From: Chloroflexota bacterium
GTDB taxonomy: Bacteria; Chloroflexota; UBA5177; JANWHV01
Length of the DNA stretch: 20,626 nucleotides
Reading direction: 5' to 3'
Assembly (NCBI GenBank): GCA_025924845.1
Contig: JAICHN010000037.1
Location: 1-20,626, forward strand
A program made the translations under genes and the position numbers. The notes under the pieces are model-generated. The model had not been told where the DNA came from. It saw nothing but the letters and a program-made list of their open reading frames with translations, and did not search any database. This document shows positions 1 through 7,142 of the stretch, one piece after another. Each line of letters begins with the position of its first letter. Within the stretch, counting starts at the first letter, position 1.

Positions 1-1
1 G

Positions 2-88
2 CCCGCCGAGCTTGCCTCGCCGAAGCTTGGCGGTTTCTACTTCCAGCCGCAGTTTGGTATGGAGTACGGTGACTATTGGATCCAGTAA
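2..88 (+). CDS. C-terminal tail of an unidentified upstream protein (partial)
   Basis: Only the last 28 codons are in the window, in the frame ending at TAA 86-88. The tail is aromatic and glycine-rich and ends in GDYWIQ. The frame is open to the window edge and stops 14 bases before the best start of the next gene, as expected for the previous gene of the same operon. There is too little sequence to name a family. That it is a real coding end is inferred from the open frame and the spacing only. Confidence 0.5.
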   Translation, partial: PAELASPKLGGFYFQPQFGMEYGDYWIQ

Positions 89-102
89 GCACTGAGCAGG
101 TT

Positions 103-1530
103 ATGACGCCGACCTCGCGAGTCCGTTTTGGACTGGCGAGGGTAGATATCACGCCCCCAATCGGCATCTATCATCGCGTCTGGGGCGCTGCCCGTCACGA
201 CCGCGCTGCCGGCATCCATCGTCCCCTCCTCTGCGATGTGCTGGTGATCGGTTCGGTCGATGCCGGCCGCGCTCCCATGCTGCGCGTCCAGCTCGACCTG
301 TGTGGTTTGGTGTCGGTTCAGCACCACCGTCTGGTGACGGCGCTGGCGCGTGCCGGCGCTCTACCACCCGAACAGGTAGTGATCACCTATTCGCATACGC
401 ACGCATCCGGCTGGTTTGCGCCGGATCGGGTCAGCTTGCCCGGCGGCGATCTGATTGATTCTTACCTGTTCACCCTGGAAACTCGGGCATGTGCAGCCGT
501 GGCAGAGGCGGCGGCGGCGATGCGCGAGGTGACAATCGAGTATGCCGTGGGTCATTGCTCCATGGTGGCGAACCGTGACTACTGGGATGACGTTCTAGGC
601 GCGTACACCTGTGGCTTCAACCCACGTACCCCAGCCGACGAGACGGTGGTGGTCGGTCGGATCAGCGATCAATCCGGCGACCTGGTTGGTACGCTGGTCA
701 ACTACGGCTGTCATCCAACCACGCTTGGCTGGGAAAACACGCTGCTCAGTCCGGACTATGTGGGGAGTTTGCGCGAGGAGGTGGAGCGGGCCACCGGTCA
801 GCCCTGCATCTTCTTTCTCGGCGCTTGCGGCGATCTAGGGCCGCGCCACGGCTTCGTCGGTGACCCTACCGCTGCCGATCAGAATGGCCGACAGGTGGCC
901 TACGCGGCACTCTCGACACTCAGCGGCCTCGGACCGCCGGGCACGACATTGCGCTATGAAGGGGCGGTGATTTCCGGCGCTACGTTAGGCAGTTGGCGGT
1001 ACCAGCCGGTGAGCCGGGAGCGAATGCGCGACACCACTCAGTGGTCCGGTGGGACGTACACCGTGGCCCTTCCCTTGAAGGATCGACCTGATGCCGACAC
1101 GCTCCACGCCGAGGTTGACCGCTGGGAAGGGGAAGCGGCGGTCTGCGATGCGCGCGGCGAACCGAGGCGGGCCCGCGACTGCGTCGCCTATGCGGAGCGG
1201 GCACGCCGCCGACTGGAACAACTCGACGACTTTCCCGTCGGCACGACCTACTCGTTGTCGTTTTCGGTGCATCGGATGGGCGATGCGATCTGGGTGTCGT
1301 GCGGAGGCGAGCCCTATAGCGCGCTTCAGGTGGAACTGCGCCGTCGATTTCCGGATCGGCTCCTGGTAGTCTCTCCGCTCCGCGGCGATATTCAGGTAGG
1401 CTACCTCCTAACGGCGGATCGCTATGGCCTTGGTCTTTATGAAGAGGAACCGTCTATTCTGGCCCAGGGCTGTCTGGAGACTCTGATCGAGGCAATGGCG
1501 AACCGGATCACCGAACATCTAAGCGAATGA
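103..1530 (+). CDS. Neutral/alkaline non-lysosomal ceramidase N-domain-like hydrolase
   Basis: The 475-residue protein resembles the N-terminal catalytic domain of neutral ceramidases (Pfam PF04734 family). It opens with the family signature VDITPPIG at about residues 14-21. It has an SHTH motif at 97-100 and a CHPT motif at 203-206, where known ceramidases place zinc-binding histidines (H98, H100, H204 here). A glycine-rich FFLGACGD segment follows at 237-244. There is no signal peptide and no C-terminal Ig-like domain, so it is probably cytoplasmic and may not act on ceramide; many bacterial relatives sit in sugar or amide catabolic clusters. I chose ATG 103, preceded by GAGCAGG; an in-frame TTG at 76 would overlap the upstream gene and has no better site. 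It is followed after 20 bases by the PLP enzyme gene, so they are probably cotranscribed. The substrate is unknown. Confidence 0.8.
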   Translation: MTPTSRVRFGLARVDITPPIGIYHRVWGAARHDRAAGIHRPLLCDVLVIGSVDAGRAPMLRVQLDLCGLVSVQHHRLVTALARAGALPPEQVVITYSHTHASGWFAPDRVSLPGGDLIDSYLFTLETRACAAVAEAAAAMREVTIEYAVGHCSMVANRDYWDDVLGAYTCGFNPRTPADETVVVGRISDQSGDLVGTLVNYGCHPTTLGWENTLLSPDYVGSLREEVERATGQPCIFFLGACGDLGPRHGFVGDPTAADQNGRQVAYAALSTLSGLGPPGTTLRYEGAVISGATLGSWRYQPVSRERMRDTTQWSGGTYTVALPLKDRPDADTLHAEVDRWEGEAAVCDARGEPRRARDCVAYAERARRRLEQLDDFPVGTTYSLSFSVHRMGDAIWVSCGGEPYSALQVELRRRFPDRLLVVSPLRGDIQVGYLLTADRYGLGLYEEEPSILAQGCLETLIEAMANRITEHLSE

Positions 1531-1550
1531 AGCCGTAAGGGAAATGTAGA

Positions 1551-2663
1551 GTGAGTCCTGACGTTATCGTTGATCATCCCCATATCGGCCGGTCAATCCA
1601 CGATCTGCCTACGCCGACGGCGCTCGTCGACCTCGATGTGCTCGACGCCAATATCGCCCACATGGCGGCATTCTTCCGCGACCGCCCTGCCTCGCTGCGT
1701 CCGCACGCCAAGACCCATCGGGCGCCCGCCGTGGCACGGCTGCAGACCGCGGCCGGCGCGCGCGGCATCACCTGCGCCAAGGTCGGCATGGCCGAGGCCA
1801 TGGTGGATGGGGGCATCAATGACGTCTATGTGGCGAACCAGGTGGTCGGCCGAGAGGCGATCGCTCGACTGTGTACACTGGCGCGGCGGGCCCGCGTAGC
1901 GGTAGCGGTGGATCAGGCGGCGAACGTGGCCGCCTTGTCGGACGCGGCCCAGCACCACGGTGTCACCCTTGATGTGTTGGTCGAGGTGGATGCCGGCATG
2001 GGCCGCTGCGGCAGCCGGCCGGGCGAACCTACCCTTGCCCTGGCTATCGCCATCGATCGATCGCCGGGTCTGCGTTTCGGTGGGCTTCATGCCTATGAGG
2101 GGCATGTGGTGCAGGATGCGGATCATGCTGTCCGCAAAGCGGGGACAGAACAGATGCTGGCTATTACCATGGAGACACGGGATCGGATCACGGCGGCCGG
2201 CCTGCCCGTACCCGTCGTCACCTGCGGCGGAACCGGCACTTACGCTATCTCGGGCGCCTATCCAGGCGTTACCGAACATCAAGCCGGTTCATACGTCTAC
2301 ATGGATCCGGGGTACCAGCGTAAGCTTCCCGAATTTGGCCTGGCGTTCAGCGTGCTGTGTACAGTCGTCAGCCGTCCGACTGGGGAGATGGTGATCACGG
2401 ACGGGGGGCTGCAGGTGCTGGCGAACGACAGCGGCACGCCCGCCGTCAAGGGACGTCCGGATCTTGAATACGTCTATCTTTCGGAGGAGCATGGATCCTT
2501 CGTATGCCGCGGCGGCAACCCACCACCGGCCGTTGCCGATGTACTTGAGGTCTATCCTGGACATTGCTGCTCGGCTGCCAACCTGCACGACCTGGTGTAC
2601 GGGGTGCGTAACGGCGCCGTCGAGACTATCTGGCGGGTTACCGCCCGCGGCAAGTCGCAATAG
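1551..2663 (+). CDS. DSD1-family PLP enzyme (D-serine dehydratase / D-threonine aldolase-like)
   Basis: The 370-residue protein has the fold-type III alanine racemase-like N-domain and a C-terminal D-serine dehydratase-like domain. LRPHAKTH at 49-56 carries the expected PLP-binding lysine, K54. VEVDAGMGRCG near residue 145 and VTCGGTGT near 224 match conserved barrel motifs of this family. Near the C-terminus PGHCC gives H338 and C340, a His-x-Cys pair. Zinc-dependent D-serine dehydratases use His-x-Cys, whereas metal-dependent D-threonine aldolases commonly have His-x-Asp. This favours a dehydratase-type reaction on a D-3-hydroxy amino acid, giving a 2-keto acid and ammonia. The start is GTG 1551, with a weak purine-rich stretch (AAGGGAAA) about 12 bases upstream. 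The gene lies between the ceramidase-like and dipeptidase genes in one apparent operon. The family is clear; the exact substrate is inferred. Confidence 0.85.
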   Translation: MSPDVIVDHPHIGRSIHDLPTPTALVDLDVLDANIAHMAAFFRDRPASLRPHAKTHRAPAVARLQTAAGARGITCAKVGMAEAMVDGGINDVYVANQVVGREAIARLCTLARRARVAVAVDQAANVAALSDAAQHHGVTLDVLVEVDAGMGRCGSRPGEPTLALAIAIDRSPGLRFGGLHAYEGHVVQDADHAVRKAGTEQMLAITMETRDRITAAGLPVPVVTCGGTGTYAISGAYPGVTEHQAGSYVYMDPGYQRKLPEFGLAFSVLCTVVSRPTGEMVITDGGLQVLANDSGTPAVKGRPDLEYVYLSEEHGSFVCRGGNPPPAVADVLEVYPGHCCSAANLHDLVYGVRNGAVETIWRVTARGKSQ

Positions 2664-2707
2664 GGCAGGCGGCCCACTTAGGATGAACCAAAAGGAGAAA
2701 CCTCTCC

Positions 2708-3796
2708 GTGCTGATCGTTGACGCCCATCTTGATCTCGCCTGGAACGCGCTCCAGTGGAACCGTGACCTACGCCAGTCTGCCTATACCATTCGCACCCAG
2801 GAGGTCGCCGCGGCCGGCCCGGGACGCGGCAAGGGGACAGTAAGTCTGCCGGAGCTACAGCGAGGGCGAGTCGCCCTCTGTTTTGGGACGACATTGGCGC
2901 GCTCTACGGGACGGCCCGTCGATCACGTCGACTATCTCTCACCGGCCCAGGCGTGCGCCGCGGCGCAGGGGCATCTCGCCTATTACCGGGCCCTCGTTCA
3001 GCAAGGTCATGTCCGCCTGATCTCCAGCCGAAGCGATCTCGACCAGCACATCGGGGACTGGGAGGCATGGGATTCCGTGGACCAACCGGCTCTTGCCGAT
3101 GCTCCGCCTCTGGGGGTAGTCCTGAGCATGGAAAGTGCCGACCCGCTCCTGCGGCCTGAAGATCTCATTTACTGGTGGGAGTTGGGGGTGCGAGCGATTG
3201 GGCCGGCTCACTATGGTCCCGGCCGCTATGCGGGAGGGACGGGCACGGAGTTGGGACTTACGGAGTTGGGCGTAGAGTTACTGGCCGAGATGGCGCGTCT
3301 GGGAGTGATCCTTGATGTGACCCATTTGTCGGATCAGTCCTTCCGACAGGCGCTGGATTGCTACAGCGGGCCGTTGCTCGCCAGCCACAATAATTGCCGC
3401 GCTCTTGTCCCGCACCAACGTCAGTTCGACGACGACCAGATTCGGGCGATCGTCGCCAGGGGCGGTGTAATAGGCGTGGCGCTCGATGTGTGGATGCTGG
3501 AGTCGGGATGGACTCACGGGAGTTCGACTAACGCGGGCCTAGGACTGAGCCGGGTGGTCGACCATATCGATCACATTTGCCAGGTGGCAGGCGGCAGCGG
3601 ACATGTGGCGATAGGCAGCGATCTCGATGGCGGATTCGGCCGAGAGCAATCGCCGTATGACCTCGACACCATCGCTGATTTGCAGCAGCTGGATGGGCTG
3701 TTAACCAGGCGCGGTTATAGCGCTCATGACGTAGGAGCGATCATGCACGGCAACTGGCTTCGGTTATTGCGTCGCGTGTGGCCGGAAGAAGTTTGA
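2708..3796 (+). CDS. Membrane dipeptidase family protein (peptidase M19, renal dipeptidase-like)
   Basis: The 362-residue protein covers the whole M19 metallopeptidase barrel. Visible metal-site residues are H7 and D9 (VDAHLD), E142 (SMESADP), H206 (LDVTHLS) and H227 (SHNNCR), plus D305 in the GSDLDGG motif. The C-terminal GNWLRLL segment is also typical. M19 enzymes hydrolyse dipeptides with two zinc ions and can accept a D-residue at the C-terminal position, which would fit the neighbouring D-amino-acid-type PLP enzyme. There is no signal peptide, so it is probably cytoplasmic. The start is GTG 2708, with AAGGAGAAA about nine bases upstream. It is the third gene of the plus-strand run and converges on the aldolase gene. 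A decayed homologous fragment lies at 11830-12080. Confidence 0.93.
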   Translation: MLIVDAHLDLAWNALQWNRDLRQSAYTIRTQEVAAAGPGRGKGTVSLPELQRGRVALCFGTTLARSTGRPVDHVDYLSPAQACAAAQGHLAYYRALVQQGHVRLISSRSDLDQHIGDWEAWDSVDQPALADAPPLGVVLSMESADPLLRPEDLIYWWELGVRAIGPAHYGPGRYAGGTGTELGLTELGVELLAEMARLGVILDVTHLSDQSFRQALDCYSGPLLASHNNCRALVPHQRQFDDDQIRAIVARGGVIGVALDVWMLESGWTHGSSTNAGLGLSRVVDHIDHICQVAGGSGHVAIGSDLDGGFGREQSPYDLDTIADLQQLDGLLTRRGYSAHDVGAIMHGNWLRLLRRVWPEEV

Positions 3797-3813
3797 GGCT
3801 CCCTGAGGGAACC
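3797..3813 (+). terminator. Weak hairpin after the dipeptidase gene
   Basis: GGCTCCC-TGA-GGGAACC begins directly after the stop codon and can form a short stem with one mismatch. No T-run follows. It lies in the 105-base convergent gap before the minus-strand aldolase gene, where a terminator is expected. The assignment is tentative. Confidence 0.3.
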
Positions 3814-3901
3814 TAACTCACCTCATCAGACAGCCGGCCGCGGCGTTTAAGTTCCTCCACCGGCACGCCGGGTTGTTCATCACCCATTCCACTTAACCTG
3901 A

Positions 3902-4804
3902 TCAGACGCTCGCGGAGTCGATTGGGGAAGTGATGGCCAATTGCCTGTCGAGGGCACGAAGCACTTCATCGCGGCGTGCTTCTCCAAGCGGGAGCAATGG
4001 AAGTCGCACCTCATCGGTAGCGATGATGCCCTGAGCGGCCAGCACTACCTTGAGGACGGCGACATAATCCGCGGCACCGAGGGCGACATGGATAAAATGG
4101 CTTGCGGGGCGATAGGCATGTGCCGCCTCGTCCATGGCCCCACGTTGCACTGCATCCCATACCGTACGCGCAACCGTGGGATAGAAAAGCGGCAGGGCAA
4201 CCATTGCGCCGTGCGGCCCTTCGGTGAGTTGGTTCCATAAGACAGCGTCATCTCCGCAAAGGACGGTTAGATTGGTGCGTGCTCGCAGTGCGGCAACCTT
4301 ACCAAGGGTAAGATCGGTCACCTTGATGTGCGTGAACCTGGGTTCAGCCTTCGCCAGTGCCGCGATATCGGTGACCGAGAGAGTGGTGTGGGAAGCAACA
4401 GGATTGTCATAGAGGCACAACTGACGATCCGAGAACTGAGCCACCGTCCGCAGATACGCTTCCAATCCCGCCGGAGTGTTGGCAAAATAGTTCGGGACGG
4501 AAAGCACGGCGAGATCGGCCTCGACCTCTTTGGCCGCCTGGGACAGCCGCCGCACATTGGGGAGCGCATTGTCGCCGATCGAGACAACGAGGCGATGACG
4601 GGCCTGCTTTTGCCGAGCTACGACCTGGAGCGCGATCAACCGTTCCTCAACGGTCAGGCTGGGATGTTCACCTACCGATCCACCTACCAGATAGCCGTCG
4701 ACATGCGGCGCCAACGCCTGGACCAAGCGACCCAGGGAATCACGATCCACCTCTCCGTTGGCCAAAGGAGTTGGAATAGGGGGGATTAAACCGGTAACTG
4801 CCAT
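3902..4804 (-). CDS. Dihydrodipicolinate synthase / N-acetylneuraminate lyase family aldolase
   Basis: The 300-residue protein is a class I aldolase-type barrel of normal family length. K161 in THIKVTD is the expected Schiff-base lysine and Y132 in LYDNP the catalytic tyrosine. The substrate carboxylate loop is GGSVGE at 41-46, with valine where E. coli DapA has a second threonine, so lysine-pathway DapA is unlikely. Family members include 2-keto-3-deoxy sugar acid aldolases, dehydratases and N-acetylneuraminate lyase. Given the neighbouring MR-type enzyme and sugar transporter, cleavage of a 2-keto-3-deoxy sugar acid is the best inference. The ATG is preceded by AGGAG at 4813-4817, eight bases away. 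It is transcribed divergently from the GntR regulator gene, with a 259-base shared upstream region. No cognate minus-strand promoter was clear. Confidence 0.88.
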   Translation of the reverse strand: MAVTGLIPPIPTPLANGEVDRDSLGRLVQALAPHVDGYLVGGSVGEHPSLTVEERLIALQVVARQKQARHRLVVSIGDNALPNVRRLSQAAKEVEADLAVLSVPNYFANTPAGLEAYLRTVAQFSDRQLCLYDNPVASHTTLSVTDIAALAKAEPRFTHIKVTDLTLGKVAALRARTNLTVLCGDDAVLWNQLTEGPHGAMVALPLFYPTVARTVWDAVQRGAMDEAAHAYRPASHFIHVALGAADYVAVLKVVLAAQGIIATDEVRLPLLPLGEARRDEVLRALDRQLAITSPIDSASV

Positions 4805-4986
4805 CCTTGCTTCTCCTCATCACGCAGCATTGCCGCTGCACTCTCGCTATGCAGCATACATAGTTCCATCACGCCGCATTAATCGAGCGATGACACTTGT
4901 AGACAGCGGTCCGTGGGAACGTGGACACGAGTGCGCCCGTACAGAGCTGAGCCGGAGCATCGGTTCAGTTCCCCTTCGCGACCAAA

Positions 4987-5000
4987 GCCGGTTGACCGGC
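4987..5000. promoter_or_regulatory. Palindrome over the -35 box (candidate operator half of a pair)
   Basis: GCCGGT and ACCGGC are perfect inverted arms separated by two bases, and they cover the -35 hexamer of the regulator promoter. The core GGTTGACC resembles the GGT...ACC dyads bound by FadR-type GntR regulators. The centre is about 36 bases from the centre of the second dyad at 5023-5037. Operator function is inferred. Confidence 0.4.
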
Positions 5001-5020
5001 GCACTCGTCCCGGCTATGCT
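4992..5020 (+). promoter_or_regulatory. Sigma70-type promoter of the GntR regulator gene
   Basis: TTGACC at 4992-4997 and TATGCT at 5015-5020 are separated by 17 bases. This is the best-matching promoter I noticed in the window. The expected transcription start near 5027 leaves a leader of about 37 bases to the chosen ATG. The -35 box lies inside the palindrome GCCGGTTGACCGGC (4987-5000). Function is inferred from sequence. Confidence 0.7.
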
Positions 5021-5022
5021 AC

Positions 5023-5037
5023 GGTGATGTGATCACC
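5023..5037. promoter_or_regulatory. Perfect 15-base dyad at the GntR gene transcription start (candidate operator)
   Basis: GGTGAT-GTG-ATCACC is a perfect 6-base inverted repeat with a 3-base centre. It lies just downstream of the -10 box, over the predicted transcription start and 26 bases before the regulator's ATG. A bound repressor here would block its own promoter. FadR-type GntR proteins bind short GGT...ACC dyads, so autoregulation, possibly also control of the divergent aldolase gene, is the natural inference. Confidence 0.55.
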
Positions 5038-5063
5038 AGTTCATCGGGTAAGTGGGAGGACAT

Positions 5064-5804
5064 ATGGCGCTGGTCGTGCGGCAGCGCTTGAGCGAACAGG
5101 TCGCCCAGCATCTCCGTGAGCTGATTGTGGAAGGCGAACTGAGAGCCGGAGAAGCGTTGCCCACCGAGCGGATGCTGGCCCGACGCTTCGGCGTCAGTTC
5201 GGTGGTTATTCGCGAGGCGCTCAATTCACTCAGCGTTACCGGCTTGGTCGAGATCCGGCACGGAGTGGGATCCTTTGTCACCACGCCCGATCACTGGCGC
5301 ATCGAAGAGCCATTCGGCGCCCTGATCCGCGGCGGCCGGGTCGGTTTGGCGCACATGGTCGAGGCCCGCGCCGTCATTGAGATCGAAATGAGCGCCCTCG
5401 CGGCGCTGCGCCGAGATGAGGAGGCGATCCAGTTGCTGGACGCGGCGTTGGCTCACATGGCGGCGTCGCTGCACGATCCGGTGGCTAATGTCGAGGCGGA
5501 TCTGGCGTTCCATCGCGCCCTGGCCACCGGGGCCGACAATCCGGCGCTCTGGATTTTGCTGCAACCGATGCTGGCTCCGATCCTCACCGGCATGTTTCGC
5601 GGCACGGCACTTCCCACCGCCACCGCTCGCGCCCTGACCGAACACCAGCGCGTTCACGCCGCTGTCCTGGCCCGCGACGAGGCGGCGGCGCGCCTCGCCA
5701 TGCGGGCTCATATGGAGACCAGTAGAGTGGAGATCGCCGCTCGGATGGAGGCAACCGATCGTGGGCGCGCCCTGGACCGCGATACGGCGGGGAGGGCTCG
5801 TTGA
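5064..5804 (+). CDS. GntR family transcriptional regulator, FadR subfamily (FCD domain)
   Basis: The 246-residue protein has an N-terminal winged helix-turn-helix at about residues 7-74; PTERMLARRFGVSS and the wing RHGVGSFV are characteristic. The C-terminal all-helical FCD ligand-binding domain covers about 95-230. It shows the usual metal-binding set D146, H150, H194 and H216. FCD domains often bind carboxylic or sugar acids, consistent with the surrounding catabolic genes. I chose ATG 5064, preceded by GGGAGGA; an in-frame GTG at 5052 lies in that ribosome site and is less likely. The gene is divergent from the aldolase gene and has its own promoter with two dyads. It probably represses the cluster until an acid intermediate is present; the effector is unknown. 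Confidence 0.92.
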   Translation: MALVVRQRLSEQVAQHLRELIVEGELRAGEALPTERMLARRFGVSSVVIREALNSLSVTGLVEIRHGVGSFVTTPDHWRIEEPFGALIRGGRVGLAHMVEARAVIEIEMSALAALRRDEEAIQLLDAALAHMAASLHDPVANVEADLAFHRALATGADNPALWILLQPMLAPILTGMFRGTALPTATARALTEHQRVHAAVLARDEAAARLAMRAHMETSRVEIAARMEATDRGRALDRDTAGRAR

Positions 5805-5875
5805 TCGGCGGCTCATCGGCGCCGAGGGGCACGCAGCGGATCATGGGGCGCTGAACGGGATCGAAGGGAGGAAGC

Positions 5876-7003
5876 ATGCGAATTACCGAGGTCGAACCGA
5901 TTGTGCTGCGCCTACCGGACTTGCAGCCTGACGCTTGCGATGGTACACAGGACACCTTGCTGGTGCGAGTGTATACCGACGAGGGGCTGATCGGGATCGG
6001 TGAGGCTGATACCTCGCCCGAAGTAGCGCGGGCCGTCGTGCTGGCCCCGATTAGCCATCTGATCGCCCGTGGTCTCCGCGAGGTACTGATCGGCCAGGAT
6101 CCGTTCGACGTGGTTCGTCTCTGGCACGATATGTACCACGCATCCATCTATTACGGTAGGCAGGGCGTGGCGCTGCAAGCGATGAGCGCCGTGGATATCG
6201 CTCTGTGGGACCTGATCGGTCAGGCAAGCGGCCGTCCGGTATGGAGCATGCTCGGCGGCCGGCACCGCGAGCGGGTACGGGTGTACGCGAGCCTGCTGAT
6301 GCCGGAGCGGCCGGACGAGATTGCTGCTCTGGCGGCGCCGCTCATTCGGCGCGGCTTTACCGCCGTCAAGTTCGGCTGGGGTCCGTTGGGGCGAGATGAA
6401 GGGCTGGATGTTGAACTGATCGCCGCGGCACGCCAGGCGATCGGCCCCGACCGCTTGCTCCTCATCGATGCCGGGTGGGCCTACACCGTGAAGAGCGCGG
6501 CACGGATCTGTCGGCGCTGGGAACCATACGATCTGTTCTGGCTGGAGGAGCCGCTGCCGCCCGACGATCGGGCGGGCTACGCGCGGCTGTCCGACCTCGT
6601 GGACGTGCGCATCGCCACCGGAGAGGAGGAGTCCGGGGTCCGCGCCTTTCGTCGGCTGCTCGAAGAAGGGCACGTGGATATTATTCAGCCCGATGTGTCG
6701 CGGGCGGGCGGCTTGACGGAGTGCCGACGCATTGGGGACATGGTCGAGGAATTGCATGCGCGGCTGGTTCCCCACGCCTTCAAGACAGGCATCCTCCAGG
6801 CAGCGTCCCTCCACCTTGCCGCCAGTCTGCCGCACGGCGACCTGTGCGAACTGACGGTCCATAGCGGCCCGCTGGCCCGCAGCCTGACCGACCTCGATTT
6901 CCTCGATGAACTTAACCCGGATGGTACGGTGACGATTCCGTCGTCGCCGGGATTGGGGGTGCTGCTCAACGAAGAGACCGTCACGCGTTACCGCTTGACC
7001 TAG
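5876..7003 (+). CDS. Mandelate racemase/muconate lactonizing enzyme family protein (acid-sugar dehydratase-like)
   Basis: The 375-residue enolase-superfamily protein has an N-terminal capping domain (about 1-125) and a barrel. The magnesium ligands are visible: D198 (IDAGWAY), E224 (LEEP) and E250 (TGEE). D273 (QPDVSRAGG) and H300 (VPHAFKTG) form the His-Asp dyad of the mandelate racemase subgroup. K165 lies in VKFGWG, so the usual second lysine of the KxK motif is glycine (G167). This pattern fits acid-sugar dehydratases better than dipeptide epimerases or muconate cycloisomerases. The likely reaction is removal of water from a sugar acid to a 2-keto-3-deoxy acid, which the DapA-family enzyme could then cleave. 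The ATG is preceded by GGGAGGA at a proper distance. The substrate cannot be read from sequence. Confidence 0.9.
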   Translation: MRITEVEPIVLRLPDLQPDACDGTQDTLLVRVYTDEGLIGIGEADTSPEVARAVVLAPISHLIARGLREVLIGQDPFDVVRLWHDMYHASIYYGRQGVALQAMSAVDIALWDLIGQASGRPVWSMLGGRHRERVRVYASLLMPERPDEIAALAAPLIRRGFTAVKFGWGPLGRDEGLDVELIAAARQAIGPDRLLLIDAGWAYTVKSAARICRRWEPYDLFWLEEPLPPDDRAGYARLSDLVDVRIATGEEESGVRAFRRLLEEGHVDIIQPDVSRAGGLTECRRIGDMVEELHARLVPHAFKTGILQAASLHLAASLPHGDLCELTVHSGPLARSLTDLDFLDELNPDGTVTIPSSPGLGVLLNEETVTRYRLT

Positions 7004-7080
7004 TACAACTTGGCTTACGTTTCCTCGCGCTTGTAGGAACCCAACGGAACTGCCAAGGTATTTGGGCCGTGCTGTACTAG
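7000..7080. repeat. Long-spaced inverted repeat between the dehydratase and ABC transporter genes
   Basis: CTAGTACA at 7000-7007 is the exact reverse complement of TGTACTAG at 7073-7080. Next to these, ACTTGG at 7008-7013 nearly matches the complement of CCAAGG at 7053-7058. Between them TTCCT (7021-7025) and AGGAA (7035-7039) can pair. The 139-base gap (7004-7142) could thus fold into a branched RNA structure or hold two protein-binding half-sites. No convincing promoter was found here. The function, whether terminator, processing site or regulation of the transporter, is unknown. Confidence 0.4.
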
Positions 7081-7142
7081 TAGATAGACCTTTGCCTAGG
7101 TGGCCTTATCCAAACCCGAAGTTTGATTCAGGGAGGCCGATC

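Noticed and set aside
1593..2282. Minus-strand open frame of 229 codons opposite the PLP enzyme gene
   Set aside because: It mirrors the real gene, contains no family motif and has an unnatural His/Arg/Gly-rich composition.
3860..3871. CCGGC-AC-GCCGG palindrome in the convergent gap
   Set aside because: The loop is too short for a good hairpin and there is no T-run, so it was not called a terminator.
4848..4858. Short palindrome TATGCAGCATA upstream of the aldolase gene
   Set aside because: Its arms are only five bases and no minus-strand promoter was found to give it context.
5912..6862. Minus-strand open frame of 316 codons opposite the MR-type enzyme gene
   Set aside because: It has no recognisable domain, and the plus strand encodes a full enolase-superfamily enzyme with all metal ligands.
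5876..7003. Dipeptide epimerase role beside the M19 dipeptidase
   Set aside because: Dipeptide epimerases have lysines on both barrel faces; this protein has the His-Asp dyad of the mandelate racemase subgroup and no KxK.
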